The translations under genes and the position numbers were made by a program. Positions 37,417-46,304 of a stretch of 64,000 nucleotides of DNA are shown here, in pieces. The stretch is from Pseudoalteromonas rubra (GTDB lineage Bacteria > Pseudomonadota > Gammaproteobacteria > Enterobacterales > Alteromonadaceae). The stretch's first letter is position 1. Each line of letters begins with the position of its first letter. The notes under the pieces were generated by a model, which saw nothing but the letters and a program-made list of their open reading frames with translations, had not been told where the DNA came from and made no database searches. The stretch is taken from NCBI RefSeq assembly GCF_005887115.1, contig NZ_PNCJ01000017.1:357340-421339 (forward strand), given 5' to 3'.

Positions 37417-37899
37417 ATGACAGAGCAAAACAACGCAGCTGCTGCAGAAGAACAACAAGGTCCACAATTTAACATTCAGCGCATCTACACCAAAGATGTG
37501 TCTTTCGAAACGCCGAATTCTCCGGCTATTTTCCAAAAAGAGTGGACACCTGAAGTGAAGCTGGACATGGACACGCGTTCTGCCAAGTTGGACGAAGGTG
37601 TATATGAAGTTGTTCTGGCATTGACTGTGACTGCGTCATTAGGCGAAGAAACAGCATTCCTGTGCGAAATCCAACAGGCAGGTATTTTCTCTATTGGTGA
37701 GCTAGAAGAACTGCAAATGGCACACATGTTAGGTGCATTCTGCCCGAACATTCTGTTCCCTTACGCACGTGAAGCGGTTGCAAGCCTGGTTAACCGTGGT
37801 ACTTTCCCACAACTAAACCTGGCGCCAGTAAACTTTGACGCGCTATTTGCTCAGTACATGCAGCAACGTGCTGCGCAAGAGCAACCTGCTGACGCATAA
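37417..37899 (+). CDS. secB: Protein-export chaperone SecB
   Basis: A 160-residue acidic chaperone, active as a tetramer, that keeps preproteins unfolded and delivers them to Sec[32 protein letters not shown] and [28 protein letters not shown] are conserved family blocks. AGGAAG precedes the ATG. Its stop codon touches the gpsA start (TAAATG), so the two are tightly linked. Confidence 0.96.
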   Translation: MTEQNNAAAAEEQQGPQFNIQRIYTKDVSFETPNSPAIFQKEWTPEVKLDMDTRSAKLDEGVYEVVLALTVTASLGEETAFLCEIQQAGIFSIGELEELQMAHMLGAFCPNILFPYAREAVASLVNRGTFPQLNLAPVNFDALFAQYMQQRAAQEQPADA

Positions 37900-38910
37900 A
37901 TGATGAATACAGCACAATCAGCTGTGACCGTATTAGGGGCGGGGTCTTATGGCACCGCCCTTGCTATTTGTTTTGCCCGCAACGGTCACCAGGTTACTCT
38001 TTGGGGACGTGACAGCACTGCCATCACGCAGTTGGCAAGTTCGCGTCAAAATGCCCGTTATTTACCGGATATTGACTTCCCTGAGTCACTGCAATTGGAA
38101 GCCGATCTGACTCAAGCCGTTCAGGCCAGTCAATTGGTTCTGGTGGTAGTACCCAGCCATGCGTTCGCGCAAACACTGGAAGCGATTAAGCCGCATTTGT
38201 TACCGGGTGCGAAAGTCGCCTGGGCAACAAAAGGGCTGGAACCTGATACTGGCCGATTGCTTCAGGATGTGGCATTGGACGTACTTGGTGAGCAGGTTCC
38301 TCTGGCTGTATTGTCCGGGCCTACATTTGCAAAAGAAATGGCCGCCGGGTTACCGACTGCGATTTCTGTGTCGTCTCGTTGCGAAGCATTTCGTGGTGAA
38401 CTGGCTAAGCTGCTGCATTGTGGTCGCTCGTTCCGGGTTTACAGTAATGATGACTTTATCGGTATTCAGCTTGGTGGCGCGGTGAAGAATGTGATTGCTA
38501 TTGGTGCAGGTATGTCCGATGGCTTTGGTTTTGGTGCCAATGCCAGAACCGCACTGATCACCCGCGGGTTAGCTGAGTTATGCCGTCTTGGATTATCACT
38601 TGGTGCACGCTCGGAAACCTTTATGGGTATGGCCGGGCTTGGCGATTTAATCCTGACCTGTACCGATAATCAATCGCGTAACCGACGTTTTGGTCTGGCA
38701 CTGGGCCAGGGGAAAAACGTCGAAGAGGCGATGCAGAGCATTGGCCAGGTGGTGGAAGGGTATCGTAATACCAAAGAAGTATATCTGCTGGCAAAGCGCA
38801 CAGGCATCGAAATGCCGATCACGGAGCAGATCTATCAGGTGCTGTATCAACAAAAAGACGTCAAAGAAGCAGCCATGGCGCTGCTTGGCAGAGAGCAGAA
38901 GTCGGAGTGA
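37900..38910 (+). CDS. gpsA: NAD(P)H-dependent glycerol-3-phosphate dehydrogenase
   Basis: A 336-residue cytosolic enzyme that reduces dihydroxyacetone phosphate to sn-glycerol 3-phosphate for phospholipids. It has the Rossmann motif [35 protein letters not shown] and catalytic Lys in [14 protein letters not shown] 37900 and ATG 37903 are both possible starts. It ends the yibN-grxC-secB-gpsA unit with a bidirectional terminator. In E. coli cysE would come next; here two genes intervene. Confidence 0.96.
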   Translation: MMNTAQSAVTVLGAGSYGTALAICFARNGHQVTLWGRDSTAITQLASSRQNARYLPDIDFPESLQLEADLTQAVQASQLVLVVVPSHAFAQTLEAIKPHLLPGAKVAWATKGLEPDTGRLLQDVALDVLGEQVPLAVLSGPTFAKEMAAGLPTAISVSSRCEAFRGELAKLLHCGRSFRVYSNDDFIGIQLGGAVKNVIAIGAGMSDGFGFGANARTALITRGLAELCRLGLSLGARSETFMGMAGLGDLILTCTDNQSRNRRFGLALGQGKNVEEAMQSIGQVVEGYRNTKEVYLLAKRTGIEMPITEQIYQVLYQQKDVKEAAMALLGREQKSE

Positions 38911-38926
38911 TCAGGCTTTTGATAAT

Positions 38927-38956
38927 AAAAAACCGAGCCAGTGTGCTCGGTTTTTT
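38927..38956. terminator. Bidirectional terminator between gpsA and metF-like gene
   Basis: AAAAAACCGAGC (38927-38938) pairs perfectly with GCTCGGTTTTTT (38945-38956) around a six-base loop. It serves both converging genes. Confidence 0.93.
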
Positions 38957-38966
38957 ATTGATATTA

Positions 38967-39923
38967 CTAGGCGATCTGTTTTTCTGCCAGCGTTAGTTCC
39001 ATGGTCGCCTTGAGTAAACGATACAGGTTGATCGATGCATCAATTTCTTCTTTGCGGTTGGTCAGACTTTCTATATTCAGTCCCAGCGGGACATCCAGTT
39101 GAGCACAACTACGCAGAATTGAATCCAGGTTCTCACGGCAAATGCGGATTGATTCACTCAGGGTATTGTCTGCATCCAGCATACGCCATTTAGTTGCCTC
39201 AGGAACTGAAATGCCCAGCCACTCCATAAATTGCAGCGTCTTTTCACCTCCACACGGGGTAAAAGTCAGGATCAGTCGCTTTGGCTCAATGCCTTGCTGT
39301 TTGCAGGTGCGGGCATAGCTGGTGATCAGGTCTATGGTTGCCTGGGCATTGTATACAGCCTGAGAAATAAAGAATTCACAGCCCTGAGCGGTTTTTTCAA
39401 TCAAACGCTCATGCTCATTGCGTTTTGAAGCATGACGTTCCGCAATGGTGACACCACCGAGGAAAAAGTCTGCCTGATGTGCAGCCAGGGTCTGATAAGC
39501 GTCTGGCAGCGGCAAGTTAATTTTCCCCTGTGATGAGGGAGAGCCAACCAGCACCAGATTGTTCAGGCCAAACTCTCGCTTGGTGTTGCTAAGCCACTGA
39601 TTAAACTCGTTGCTGTCACGTTGTGCGACACTTTTGTAGGTGATCACATCCAATTGTGACAACGACTTAACCAGCCGACTGTACTCACATGGGTCGACAG
39701 TTTCCTTAAATGGAAAAGGACGTGGCACGTTGGTACGGCTGCTTTCGTCCTGAATGTCGTAAACGATTACACCGTCATATTCAATTTCATGCAGGCGATC
39801 CAGCAGCTTCGTCGCAATACGCTTAACTTTGTCTTGCTCCGTACCAGATTTGGGCGGAGTCGTACCAATCAAATATACCCCTTGGTTCGGGTCTAAGATT
39901 TTCTCTTGTAGTGATAACGCCAT
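38967..39923 (-). CDS. Methylenetetrahydrofolate reductase, non-canonical type
   Basis: A 318-residue protein that looks like a TIM-barrel methylenetetrahydrofolate reductase (MetF/MTHFR superfamily). LVLVGSPSSQGK replaces the usual ALRGD-like loop, FFISQAVYNAQATIDLI matches the ITQxxFDxxxF strand, and ILTFTPCGGEKTLQFMEWLGI matches the GIMPI region. The N-terminal FEFFPP motif, which holds the catalytic Glu of E. coli MetF, reads LIGTTPPKSG. It would supply 5-methyl-THF for methionine synthesis. MetJ-like and MetR-like operators upstream, the two regulators of E. coli metF, strongly support this role despite the divergence. Cofactor and mechanism are uncertain. Confidence 0.7.
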   Translation of the reverse strand: MALSLQEKILDPNQGVYLIGTTPPKSGTEQDKVKRIATKLLDRLHEIEYDGVIVYDIQDESSRTNVPRPFPFKETVDPCEYSRLVKSLSQLDVITYKSVAQRDSNEFNQWLSNTKREFGLNNLVLVGSPSSQGKINLPLPDAYQTLAAHQADFFLGGVTIAERHASKRNEHERLIEKTAQGCEFFISQAVYNAQATIDLITSYARTCKQQGIEPKRLILTFTPCGGEKTLQFMEWLGISVPEATKWRMLDADNTLSESIRICRENLDSILRSCAQLDVPLGLNIESLTNRKEEIDASINLYRLLKATMELTLAEKQIA

Positions 39924-39960
39924 GGTCTAGATTCCGGCAAAAATTCAGTTTATGGGATCT

Positions 39961-39992
39961 AATATAGCAGCCATTTAGACGTCTAGATAGAT
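39961..39992 (-). promoter_or_regulatory. MetJ-type met boxes and -10 of the metF-like gene
   Basis: A perfect MetJ half-site AGACGTCT (39977-39984) is flanked in 8-bp register by AGCCATTT (39969-39976, 5 of 8) and AGATAGAT (39985-39992, 4 of 8). On the minus strand TATATT (39966-39961) lies just downstream as a possible -10. The gene start is at 39923. Confidence 0.7.
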
Positions 39993-40001
39993 TTTTTTTC
40001 A

Positions 40002-40034
40002 TGAAACAAATTCAATGCAGATGAATTTGTTTCA
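40002..40034. promoter_or_regulatory. Pair of MetR-type boxes forming a 13-bp inverted repeat
   Basis: TGAAACAAATTCA (40002-40014) and TGAATTTGTTTCA (40022-40034) are exact reverse complements, and each fits TGAA-N5-TTCA, the MetR (LysR-type) recognition pattern. The right copy matches TGAANNTNNTTCA on the plus strand and the left copy on the minus strand. Centres are 20 bp apart, about two helical turns. They lie 10 bp beyond the met boxes. Confidence 0.65.
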
Positions 40035-40225
40035 AGGTGTTTTCGGCATGTTGGAACAAGCTGTTGTTTGCCAGTCAGTTTCTTAAGGGTCGTCTAGTTC
40101 ATATTTCTTTACATAATTTGGGCGAGTAAAGATGAATTAAGGTGGGATTGCGGCATAATTGGGAGCTATGAGTCCCAACGAGAATGGGACCAGAATAAAA
40201 ATTTATACAAAATTAAGGGAAGCAT
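40035..40225. other. Leader region of the M16 protease gene
   Basis: About 190 bp with no gene. GGTCGTCT (40088-40095) is a further weak met-box-like octamer (6 of 8). GTCCC (40172-40176) and GGGAC (40186-40190) form a small hairpin in the untranslated leader. AAGGGAAG is the ribosome-binding site before ATG 40226. Confidence 0.45.
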
Positions 40226-43099
40226 ATGAAATTTAAACTACTGGCGACCAGCCTGGCCGTGTCATTGGCTCTGGCCGGCTGCACCGCAACGCAACAATCG
40301 GCTCAGCAGGTACCAAGCGGTATTGAAGCACAGACCAGCAATAAAGTGTTTGCGCAGGATTATGTCCTTGAAGAGCTGGATAATGGCTTACGCGTGATGG
40401 TAGTGAAAACCGACTACCCAGATGTTGTGTCACTACAGATCCCCGTATCTGTTGGATCGCGTAACGAAGTTGAATCAGGCAGAACCGGATTTGCTCACTT
40501 CTTTGAACACATGATGTTTAAAGGCTCTGAGAAGTTCCCACAGGATGTTTACGCCGACATTCTAAAGAACTCCGGAGTCGATAACAGAGCTTATACAACG
40601 AATGATTACACCAACTATCACCTGAATTTCTCAAAAGAGCACCTGGATAAGGTCCTTGAGATCAAAGCGGATATTTTCCAGAACCTAAGCTACAGTGAAT
40701 CTCAGTTCCGTACTGAGGCGCTGACAGTTAAAGGCGAATACCTGAAGAACAACGCCAGCCCGATCCGCAAGTTATTGAGTGCGGTGCGCAAAGAAGCCTT
40801 TGACAAGCACACCTACAAGCATACCACCATGGGCTTTTTTGAAGATATTGAAGCCATGCCAGATCAAATGGAATATGGTCAAATCTTTTTTGAACGTTTC
40901 TATAAGCCTGAGTACGTGTCTATCGTGATTGTGGGTGATGTCGATCCGCAGGAAACCATGAAAATGGTTAAAAAGCACTGGGGTGGCTGGCAGCGTGGTA
41001 ACTATGTTGCCGATATACCGGTGGAGCCGAAGCAGCAACAAGCTCGATATGTGCACGAACAGTATGAAGGTTTGCCAGGCCACTGGTTACTGGTTTCCTA
41101 TAAAGGTGCCGCATGGGAGCCAAAAAAGAAAGACCGTGCCGCATTGGACCTGATATCTCAACTTTATTTCTCTGAAAACTCCGAGCTATACCAGGAGCTG
41201 GTCGTCGACAAGCAAATTGCCAGCCAGATGTTTACTTATAATCCGGAGACCAAAGATCCGGGTCTGCTTCATGTGTTTGTAAAGGTCAATGAGGAAAGTG
41301 ACTTAGCTGTGGTACGCGATGCTATCAATCGCACTTATGCTAATGCGCGCACGGAACTGGTTGACAGTGATAAGCTGGCTGCACTGAAGTCGAATCGCAA
41401 ATATAGCTTTGCCAACGGTCTGGACTCGTCGCAAGCGATTGCCGGGATGTTGGCGCAGTACATGCATTTCGAGCGTGATCCTGAAGTCATCAACACCTTG
41501 TATGCGACCAGTGATTCCATCACTGCTGAAGACATTCGCGATGTTGCTAACCGATATTTCGTAGACAGTGGCCGTACTACAGTGACTATGTCGGCGTTGG
41601 CTAAAGTGGCAGGGTTTGACAAAGAAGTTGAACTGGATGCTCTGGTGTTGCAGCAAAACCAACCAAAGCAACAGAAATTCACCGTACTGGATAAAACCAA
41701 TGCTTCTCCTCTCGTTGATGTGAATCTGCTGTTTTATACGGGGGCCGCTGCGGATCCCAAGGGTAAAAAAGGCGTGGCAGCTCTGACTGCTGCAATGATT
41801 GCCAATGGCGGCTCACAAAGCAAGTCGTACAAAGAAATTCAAAAAGCGCTGTATCCCATTGCAGGTAGCTTTGATTATCAGATTGATAAAGAAATGCTGT
41901 CACTGCGTGGCCGGGTGCATAAAGACAATGCAGCGCAATGGTATGCTTTGGTTAGTGAGCAGTTACTCAATCCTGGCTTCAGAGAAGATGACTTTAAACG
42001 TCTGAAAAAAGAACTGATCGACAACATCAAAGCGGGCCTTAAAGCCTCAAACGATGAAGAGCTGGGCAAAGAGGTGCTGTATCATAAATTGTATCAGGGC
42101 CATCCGTACGAGAGTTACAATCTGGGTGATTTGTCTGATCTCGAAGCGCTGACGCTCGATGATGTCAAAGCCTTCTACCACAGCCAGTTTACTCAGGCAA
42201 AACTGAACGTGGGGATCACCGGTGCGCTGGATGAGCAGCTTAAAGCACGTATGCTCAATGACCTGGCTAAGCTGCCCAAAGGGAAGGAGTCTCGGCTGAC
42301 GGTCCCGGATGCGCCAGCATTAGAGGGCCGACATGCCACTATCGTTGAGAAGAGCGCGAAATCGACTGCAGTATCGTTTGGTTTCCCAATCGATACCATC
42401 CGTAGCAGCAAAGACTGGACTGCTCTGTGGCTGGTGCGTTCTTACTTTGGTGAGCACCGTAACTCAAACGCTTATCTGTTCCAGCGTATTCGTCAGGTGC
42501 GTGGTATGAACTATGGTGATTATGCTTACATTGAGTATTTCCCGCGCGGTATGTTCCAGACCAAACCGGATGCCAACCTGGGCCGCTCCGAGCAAATTTT
42601 CCAGGTATGGTTACGTCCACTGCGCTCCAATAACGACGCCCACTTCGCCACGCGGGTTGCACAGTTTGAGCTGGATAAGCTGATCAAAGAGGGTATGACG
42701 GAGGGCGATTTCGAGGCGACCCGCAACTTCCTGAGCAACTTTGTGCCGCAGATGGTGGCCAGTCAGGACCGTCAGCTGGGTTATGCGCTGGACAGCCAGT
42801 TCTATAATACGGATGAGTTTGTGACCTATGTGCGTGACCAGCTGGCATCGCTGAGCGTGGAAGACGTCAATCGCGTGATCCGTGAAAATCTGCAAAGTGA
42901 CAACATTCACTATGTCTTTGTGACCGGCGATGCGGCTGATATGAAAGCGCGTCTGGTCAATCAGACTGAATCTCCGATGCATTACAATGCAGAAAAACCG
43001 CAAGCGCTTATCGATGAAGATAAGCAAATTGCCAACTACAAACTGGCTATTCCGGCTGCCAACATCGAGGTGATGAACGCAGAAGCGGTCTTTAAGTAA
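40226..43099 (+). CDS. M16 family zinc metalloprotease, putative lipoprotein
   Basis: A 957-residue periplasmic pitrilysin-type protease. The lipobox LALAGC gives a lipid-anchored Cys near residue 19. The N-terminal active M16 domain has the inverted zinc motif HFFEH (His91, Glu94, His95) with a distal Glu in the EALTVKGEYLK helix; two more pairs of M16 domains follow, the second half being inactive and presenting an R/Y-type substrate site (RQVRGMNYGDYAYIEY). Such enzymes degrade peptides, possibly as a clamshell. Its divergent partner is the metF-like gene; whether it shares the met operators is unclear. The substrate is unknown. Confidence 0.9.
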   Translation: MKFKLLATSLAVSLALAGCTATQQSAQQVPSGIEAQTSNKVFAQDYVLEELDNGLRVMVVKTDYPDVVSLQIPVSVGSRNEVESGRTGFAHFFEHMMFKGSEKFPQDVYADILKNSGVDNRAYTTNDYTNYHLNFSKEHLDKVLEIKADIFQNLSYSESQFRTEALTVKGEYLKNNASPIRKLLSAVRKEAFDKHTYKHTTMGFFEDIEAMPDQMEYGQIFFERFYKPEYVSIVIVGDVDPQETMKMVKKHWGGWQRGNYVADIPVEPKQQQARYVHEQYEGLPGHWLLVSYKGAAWEPKKKDRAALDLISQLYFSENSELYQELVVDKQIASQMFTYNPETKDPGLLHVFVKVNEESDLAVVRDAINRTYANARTELVDSDKLAALKSNRKYSFANGLDSSQAIAGMLAQYMHFERDPEVINTLYATSDSITAEDIRDVANRYFVDSGRTTVTMSALAKVAGFDKEVELDALVLQQNQPKQQKFTVLDKTNASPLVDVNLLFYTGAAADPKGKKGVAALTAAMIANGGSQSKSYKEIQKALYPIAGSFDYQIDKEMLSLRGRVHKDNAAQWYALVSEQLLNPGFREDDFKRLKKELIDNIKAGLKASNDEELGKEVLYHKLYQGHPYESYNLGDLSDLEALTLDDVKAFYHSQFTQAKLNVGITGALDEQLKARMLNDLAKLPKGKESRLTVPDAPALEGRHATIVEKSAKSTAVSFGFPIDTIRSSKDWTALWLVRSYFGEHRNSNAYLFQRIRQVRGMNYGDYAYIEYFPRGMFQTKPDANLGRSEQIFQVWLRPLRSNNDAHFATRVAQFELDKLIKEGMTEGDFEATRNFLSNFVPQMVASQDRQLGYALDSQFYNTDEFVTYVRDQLASLSVEDVNRVIRENLQSDNIHYVFVTGDAADMKARLVNQTESPMHYNAEKPQALIDEDKQIANYKLAIPAANIEVMNAEAVFK

Positions 43100-43298
43100 C
43101 GCCCCATCAGAGCCCTCGACCGGGCTCTGAGTTTGTCAGGCGGGTCTGGTATCCGCCTGGTTTCCCATCCTCTGTTCGCTATTTCGGGTTATAATTAATA
43201 ACAAATTGATGCAATAAGCATTTGACTATCACTGCTAATTTACCGCGTTGCAGGGTAAGATAGAAAAAGGCTTTGGAATAATTGAAATAGTGCAGTTT

Positions 43299-44120
43299 AT
43301 GAGACACGAGATCTGGCAAAAGCTTCGTCAGGAAGCGACCGAATTAGTAGACCGCGAGCCGCTGCTCGCCAGCCATGTTTACTCAAGTATTTTAAATCAT
43401 GAATGCCTCGGTGCGGCATTGAGCTTTATTGTGGCGAACAAGCTGGCAGACGCCGTGGTGTCAGCGTTCACCATCCGCGAACTATTCGATCAGGCCTTTG
43501 TGGATTGCGACCGTATGCTGACCCATGTGGCACATGATATAAAAGCGGTTAAAGATCGTGACCCGGCTGCCGATAGCTATCTTAACGTTATTTCAAACCT
43601 TAAGGGCTTTCATGCAATACAAGCACACCGACTCGCCCATTGCTTATGGCGACAAGACAGAAAAGAGCTCGCGCGTTTTATCCAGAGCCGTACATCCGAA
43701 GTATTTGGTGTTGATATCCATCCTGCTTGTAAAGTCGGCCATGGCATTATGTTTGACCATGCGACTGGTATAGTCATTGGTGAAACCGCAGTAATCGAAA
43801 ATAATGTCTCTATTTTACAATCGGTGACCTTAGGGGGAACCGGTAATGAACAAGGGGATCGTCACCCGAAAATACGTGCCGGCGTATTGATCGGCGCAGG
43901 TGCAAAAGTACTGGGTAATATTGAAGTGGGCGAGGGCGCGCGTATCGGCGCCGGCTCCGTGGTACTCAAAGCCGTCGAGCCACACACCACTGTGGTAGGG
44001 GTACCGGCAAAAGTGGTGGGCAAACCGCCATGTGCCTGCCCGGCCGAATCGATGGATCAGAACTTCCTTGATGAGGATCTGATTGCCCGCAACGAATCTC
44101 ATACCAGTGCGATGCTCTAG
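43299..44120 (+). CDS. cysE: Serine O-acetyltransferase
   Basis: A 273-residue enzyme that acetylates serine with acetyl-CoA, the first step of cysteine synthesis, usually as a hexamer and inhibited by cysteine. The N-terminal helical domain (about residues 1-140) is followed by a left-handed beta-helix of hexapeptide repeats with DIHPACKVGHGIMFDHATGIVIG, SILQSVTLGGTG and DRHPKIRAGVLIGAGAKVLGNIEVG. ATG 43299 gives exactly the E. coli length (273); the frame is open to TTG 43248, but that extension does not match CysE. The ribosome-binding site is weak. In E. coli cysE follows gpsA directly. Confidence 0.93.
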   Translation: MRHEIWQKLRQEATELVDREPLLASHVYSSILNHECLGAALSFIVANKLADAVVSAFTIRELFDQAFVDCDRMLTHVAHDIKAVKDRDPAADSYLNVISNLKGFHAIQAHRLAHCLWRQDRKELARFIQSRTSEVFGVDIHPACKVGHGIMFDHATGIVIGETAVIENNVSILQSVTLGGTGNEQGDRHPKIRAGVLIGAGAKVLGNIEVGEGARIGAGSVVLKAVEPHTTVVGVPAKVVGKPPCACPAESMDQNFLDEDLIARNESHTSAML

Positions 44121-44149
44121 CATCTGACTGAATAAATCGGCAATGCTTT

Positions 44150-44812
44150 ATGGATAGCCTGAACCAAAAGTTTTTATGGATGTTTTTGGGGGCAGCCATG
44201 GCTGCTCCGTTAACCTGGTGGTTTGTATCAGAAAACCCAGTACAGCCTGCCACTGTGATTGTGGCCAACTCTGGCGATGCCGTTCAACATCTAGCTCCTT
44301 TGCCGTCAGATCAGGCTCAGCTAGATAGCGCCTCTGAGCCGACTGGCGGTACCGAGCTGGTAGCGCTGCAGCAGCAAATACATCAGTTACAGCAAGAGCT
44401 TAAGCAGGTTCAAAGTCATACACCATTGCTGCCGGAGCAATCAGAGCAACAGCAGCGACCAAGTTCATCTGGCAATATAAATCGTCAACTGGCTGATATC
44501 TTTCAAACCGAATCGCGAGACCCCGTCTGGGCCGATGAGCTGGAATTGCAGCTTGGGGACTTTTTGTACACCAGTGATCTCAGTACATACTTTACTTACG
44601 CCAGTTATGGCTGCAAGCGTCATGTTTGTCAGCTTAGTTTTGTGCCGCGCAGTGAGGATATCGATGCCATGCAGTGGCAACGCCTGAATGACAGCCTGTT
44701 CAATAGCCCCTGGATAAAGCAATTTAAGGTCAGCTCAGCGCAGCAAACGGCGCAAGGCATGCTGGTGCATTTTAGCACTAAAAGCATGCGCGAGCTGGCG
44801 ACTGAGTATTAA
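44150..44812 (+). CDS. Unknown membrane-anchored protein
   Basis: A 220-residue protein I do not recognise. A single N-terminal helix (about residues 8-28, FLWMFLGAAMAAPLTWWFV) anchors it; a Gln-rich coiled-coil-prone region follows (ALQQQIHQLQQELKQVQSH, about 70-90), then a globular C-terminal domain with two cysteines in YGCKRHVCQLSF that could form a disulfide. It lies 29 bp after cysE, so it may be cotranscribed, and its 3' end overlaps the xseA stop by four bases on the other strand. Envelope location is inferred from the anchor. Function is unknown. Confidence 0.7.
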   Translation: MDSLNQKFLWMFLGAAMAAPLTWWFVSENPVQPATVIVANSGDAVQHLAPLPSDQAQLDSASEPTGGTELVALQQQIHQLQQELKQVQSHTPLLPEQSEQQQRPSSSGNINRQLADIFQTESRDPVWADELELQLGDFLYTSDLSTYFTYASYGCKRHVCQLSFVPRSEDIDAMQWQRLNDSLFNSPWIKQFKVSSAQQTAQGMLVHFSTKSMRELATEY

Positions 44813-46173
44813 GTGCTCTCGTCATTTGGGTTGGCTGGTGTGACATCAATGACCTGGGCTTGCAAACGACCATCGTGCAATTCAGTGGTGAGTATATCGC
44901 CTGTCGTTACATCCCGGGTCGATTTCACCACTTTTTCGCCAGATTTCGTAATGCTATAGCCTCGCGACAAAACGGCCAGCGGACTAACACTGTCGAGCCT
45001 GGCCGCGAGCAAAGCCAGCTGCTGTGTACGCTGTTGCTGTGACGCCTGCAATGTTCGGGTGAGCTTTTCTTTCAGACTGTCCAGATGTTGATGTGCGTAT
45101 CGCAACTTTTGCTCTGGATGAAACTGCGCCAAGCGGTGTTGTGCCAGGGTAACGCGACTTTGAGCACGGTGTTGCTGGTGGTGCATTGCCCTATGCAATC
45201 GGCTACTCAGTTCATCTACTTTTTGTGCCTGCTGCATTAGCTGTGCCTGTGGATGTTGGAGTAACAGCCGCTGATGTGAATTTTGCAGTTGCTGAGTATG
45301 GTGTGCCAGATAGCGCTGCATCGCACTGCTCAGGCGTTGTTTTTGTTGACCTAACTGGGCCTGAATTTCTGCCCCATCCGGGCTGACCAGCTCTGCGGCG
45401 GCAGAAGGGGTTGGAGCACGTAAGTCGGCGACATAATCACTGATGGTGGTATCTATTTCATGCCCTACGGCGCTGATCACAGGCAGTTGACTGGCAAAGA
45501 TTGCCCGTGCCACGGTTTCTTCGTTAAAGCACCAGAGATCTTCAAGCGAGCCGCCGCCACGACCAACAATCAGTACATCTACTTCTTCACGACGATTCGC
45601 CAAGCCAATTTGTGCCCCAATCTGATGATGCGCTTCCTGCCCTTGCACTTGAGTCGGGTAGATCACCACCTCCAGCTGTGGGGCTCGTCGCTTAAGAACC
45701 GACAGAATATCACGCACAGCTGCGCCGGTTGGGGAGGTTACGACGCCGACCCGGTTTATTCGTGCAGGCAGTGGTTGTTTGTGCTGGCTGCTGAATAAGC
45801 CTTCACCGGCCAGACGTAGTTTGAGTACATCGAATTGCTGTTTTAGCAGACCTTCACCTGCCGGTGCCATCTGTTCGACGATCAACTGATAATCACCACG
45901 GGGTTCGTACACCGATACCCGGGCCTGCACCAGTACCTGTTCACCATTTTGTGGCCGGTAGCGGCAGTAGCGGTTGTTGCCACGCCACATGGCTGCCTTG
46001 ACCTGGGCTTTGTCGTCTTTGAGCGAAAAATACCAGTGCCCGGATGCTGGGGCAACAAAGTTGGAGATCTCGCCCGTCAGCTGTAAAGAAGCGAACCCCT
46101 GTTCCAGCAAACTGCGGATCTCTCGATTCAGGTGTGACACCGAATAAACTTTTTCTTGTTGTGGCAACGACAT
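44809..46173 (-). CDS. xseA: Exodeoxyribonuclease VII large subunit
   Basis: A 454-residue nuclease subunit that degrades single-stranded DNA with XseB. The N-terminal OB fold (TGEISNFVAPASGHWYFSL, KDDKAQVKAAMWRG) is followed by the catalytic domain (GVVTSPTGAAVRDIL, VLIVGRGGGSLEDLW, ISAVGHEIDTTISDYVADLRAPTPSAAAEL) and long coiled-coil arms rich in Gln and His. ATG 46173 is preferred over ATG 46185 because GGAG lies six bases before it. It is divergent from guaB, the E. coli arrangement. Confidence 0.95.
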   Translation of the reverse strand: MSLPQQEKVYSVSHLNREIRSLLEQGFASLQLTGEISNFVAPASGHWYFSLKDDKAQVKAAMWRGNNRYCRYRPQNGEQVLVQARVSVYEPRGDYQLIVEQMAPAGEGLLKQQFDVLKLRLAGEGLFSSQHKQPLPARINRVGVVTSPTGAAVRDILSVLKRRAPQLEVVIYPTQVQGQEAHHQIGAQIGLANRREEVDVLIVGRGGGSLEDLWCFNEETVARAIFASQLPVISAVGHEIDTTISDYVADLRAPTPSAAAELVSPDGAEIQAQLGQQKQRLSSAMQRYLAHHTQQLQNSHQRLLLQHPQAQLMQQAQKVDELSSRLHRAMHHQQHRAQSRVTLAQHRLAQFHPEQKLRYAHQHLDSLKEKLTRTLQASQQQRTQQLALLAARLDSVSPLAVLSRGYSITKSGEKVVKSTRDVTTGDILTTELHDGRLQAQVIDVTPANPNDEST

Positions 46174-46227
46174 ACTCAGCTCCATAAAAAATTCACGAAC
46201 ACTCTAGCATATTTTTGCTAAATTTTA

Positions 46228-46256
46228 TTTACTCGCATAAGGAACGCTGATAAAAT
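46228..46256 (+). promoter_or_regulatory. Predicted guaB promoter
   Basis: TTTACT (46228-46233) and TAAAAT (46251-46256) are 17 bp apart, followed by a GCGC-type discriminator, about 49 bp before the guaB start. GC-rich discriminators are common at growth-rate-regulated genes such as guaBA. Confidence 0.5.
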
Positions 46257-46304
46257 GCGCTCGCAATTCCTTATACTCAGTTTCACTTGAGAGATGCCGC
46301 ACAC

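Noticed and set aside
39991..40034. Terminator for the metF-like or M16 gene (T run and hairpin)
   Set aside because: The T run precedes the hairpin on the plus strand and would be A on the minus strand, and the site is upstream of both genes.
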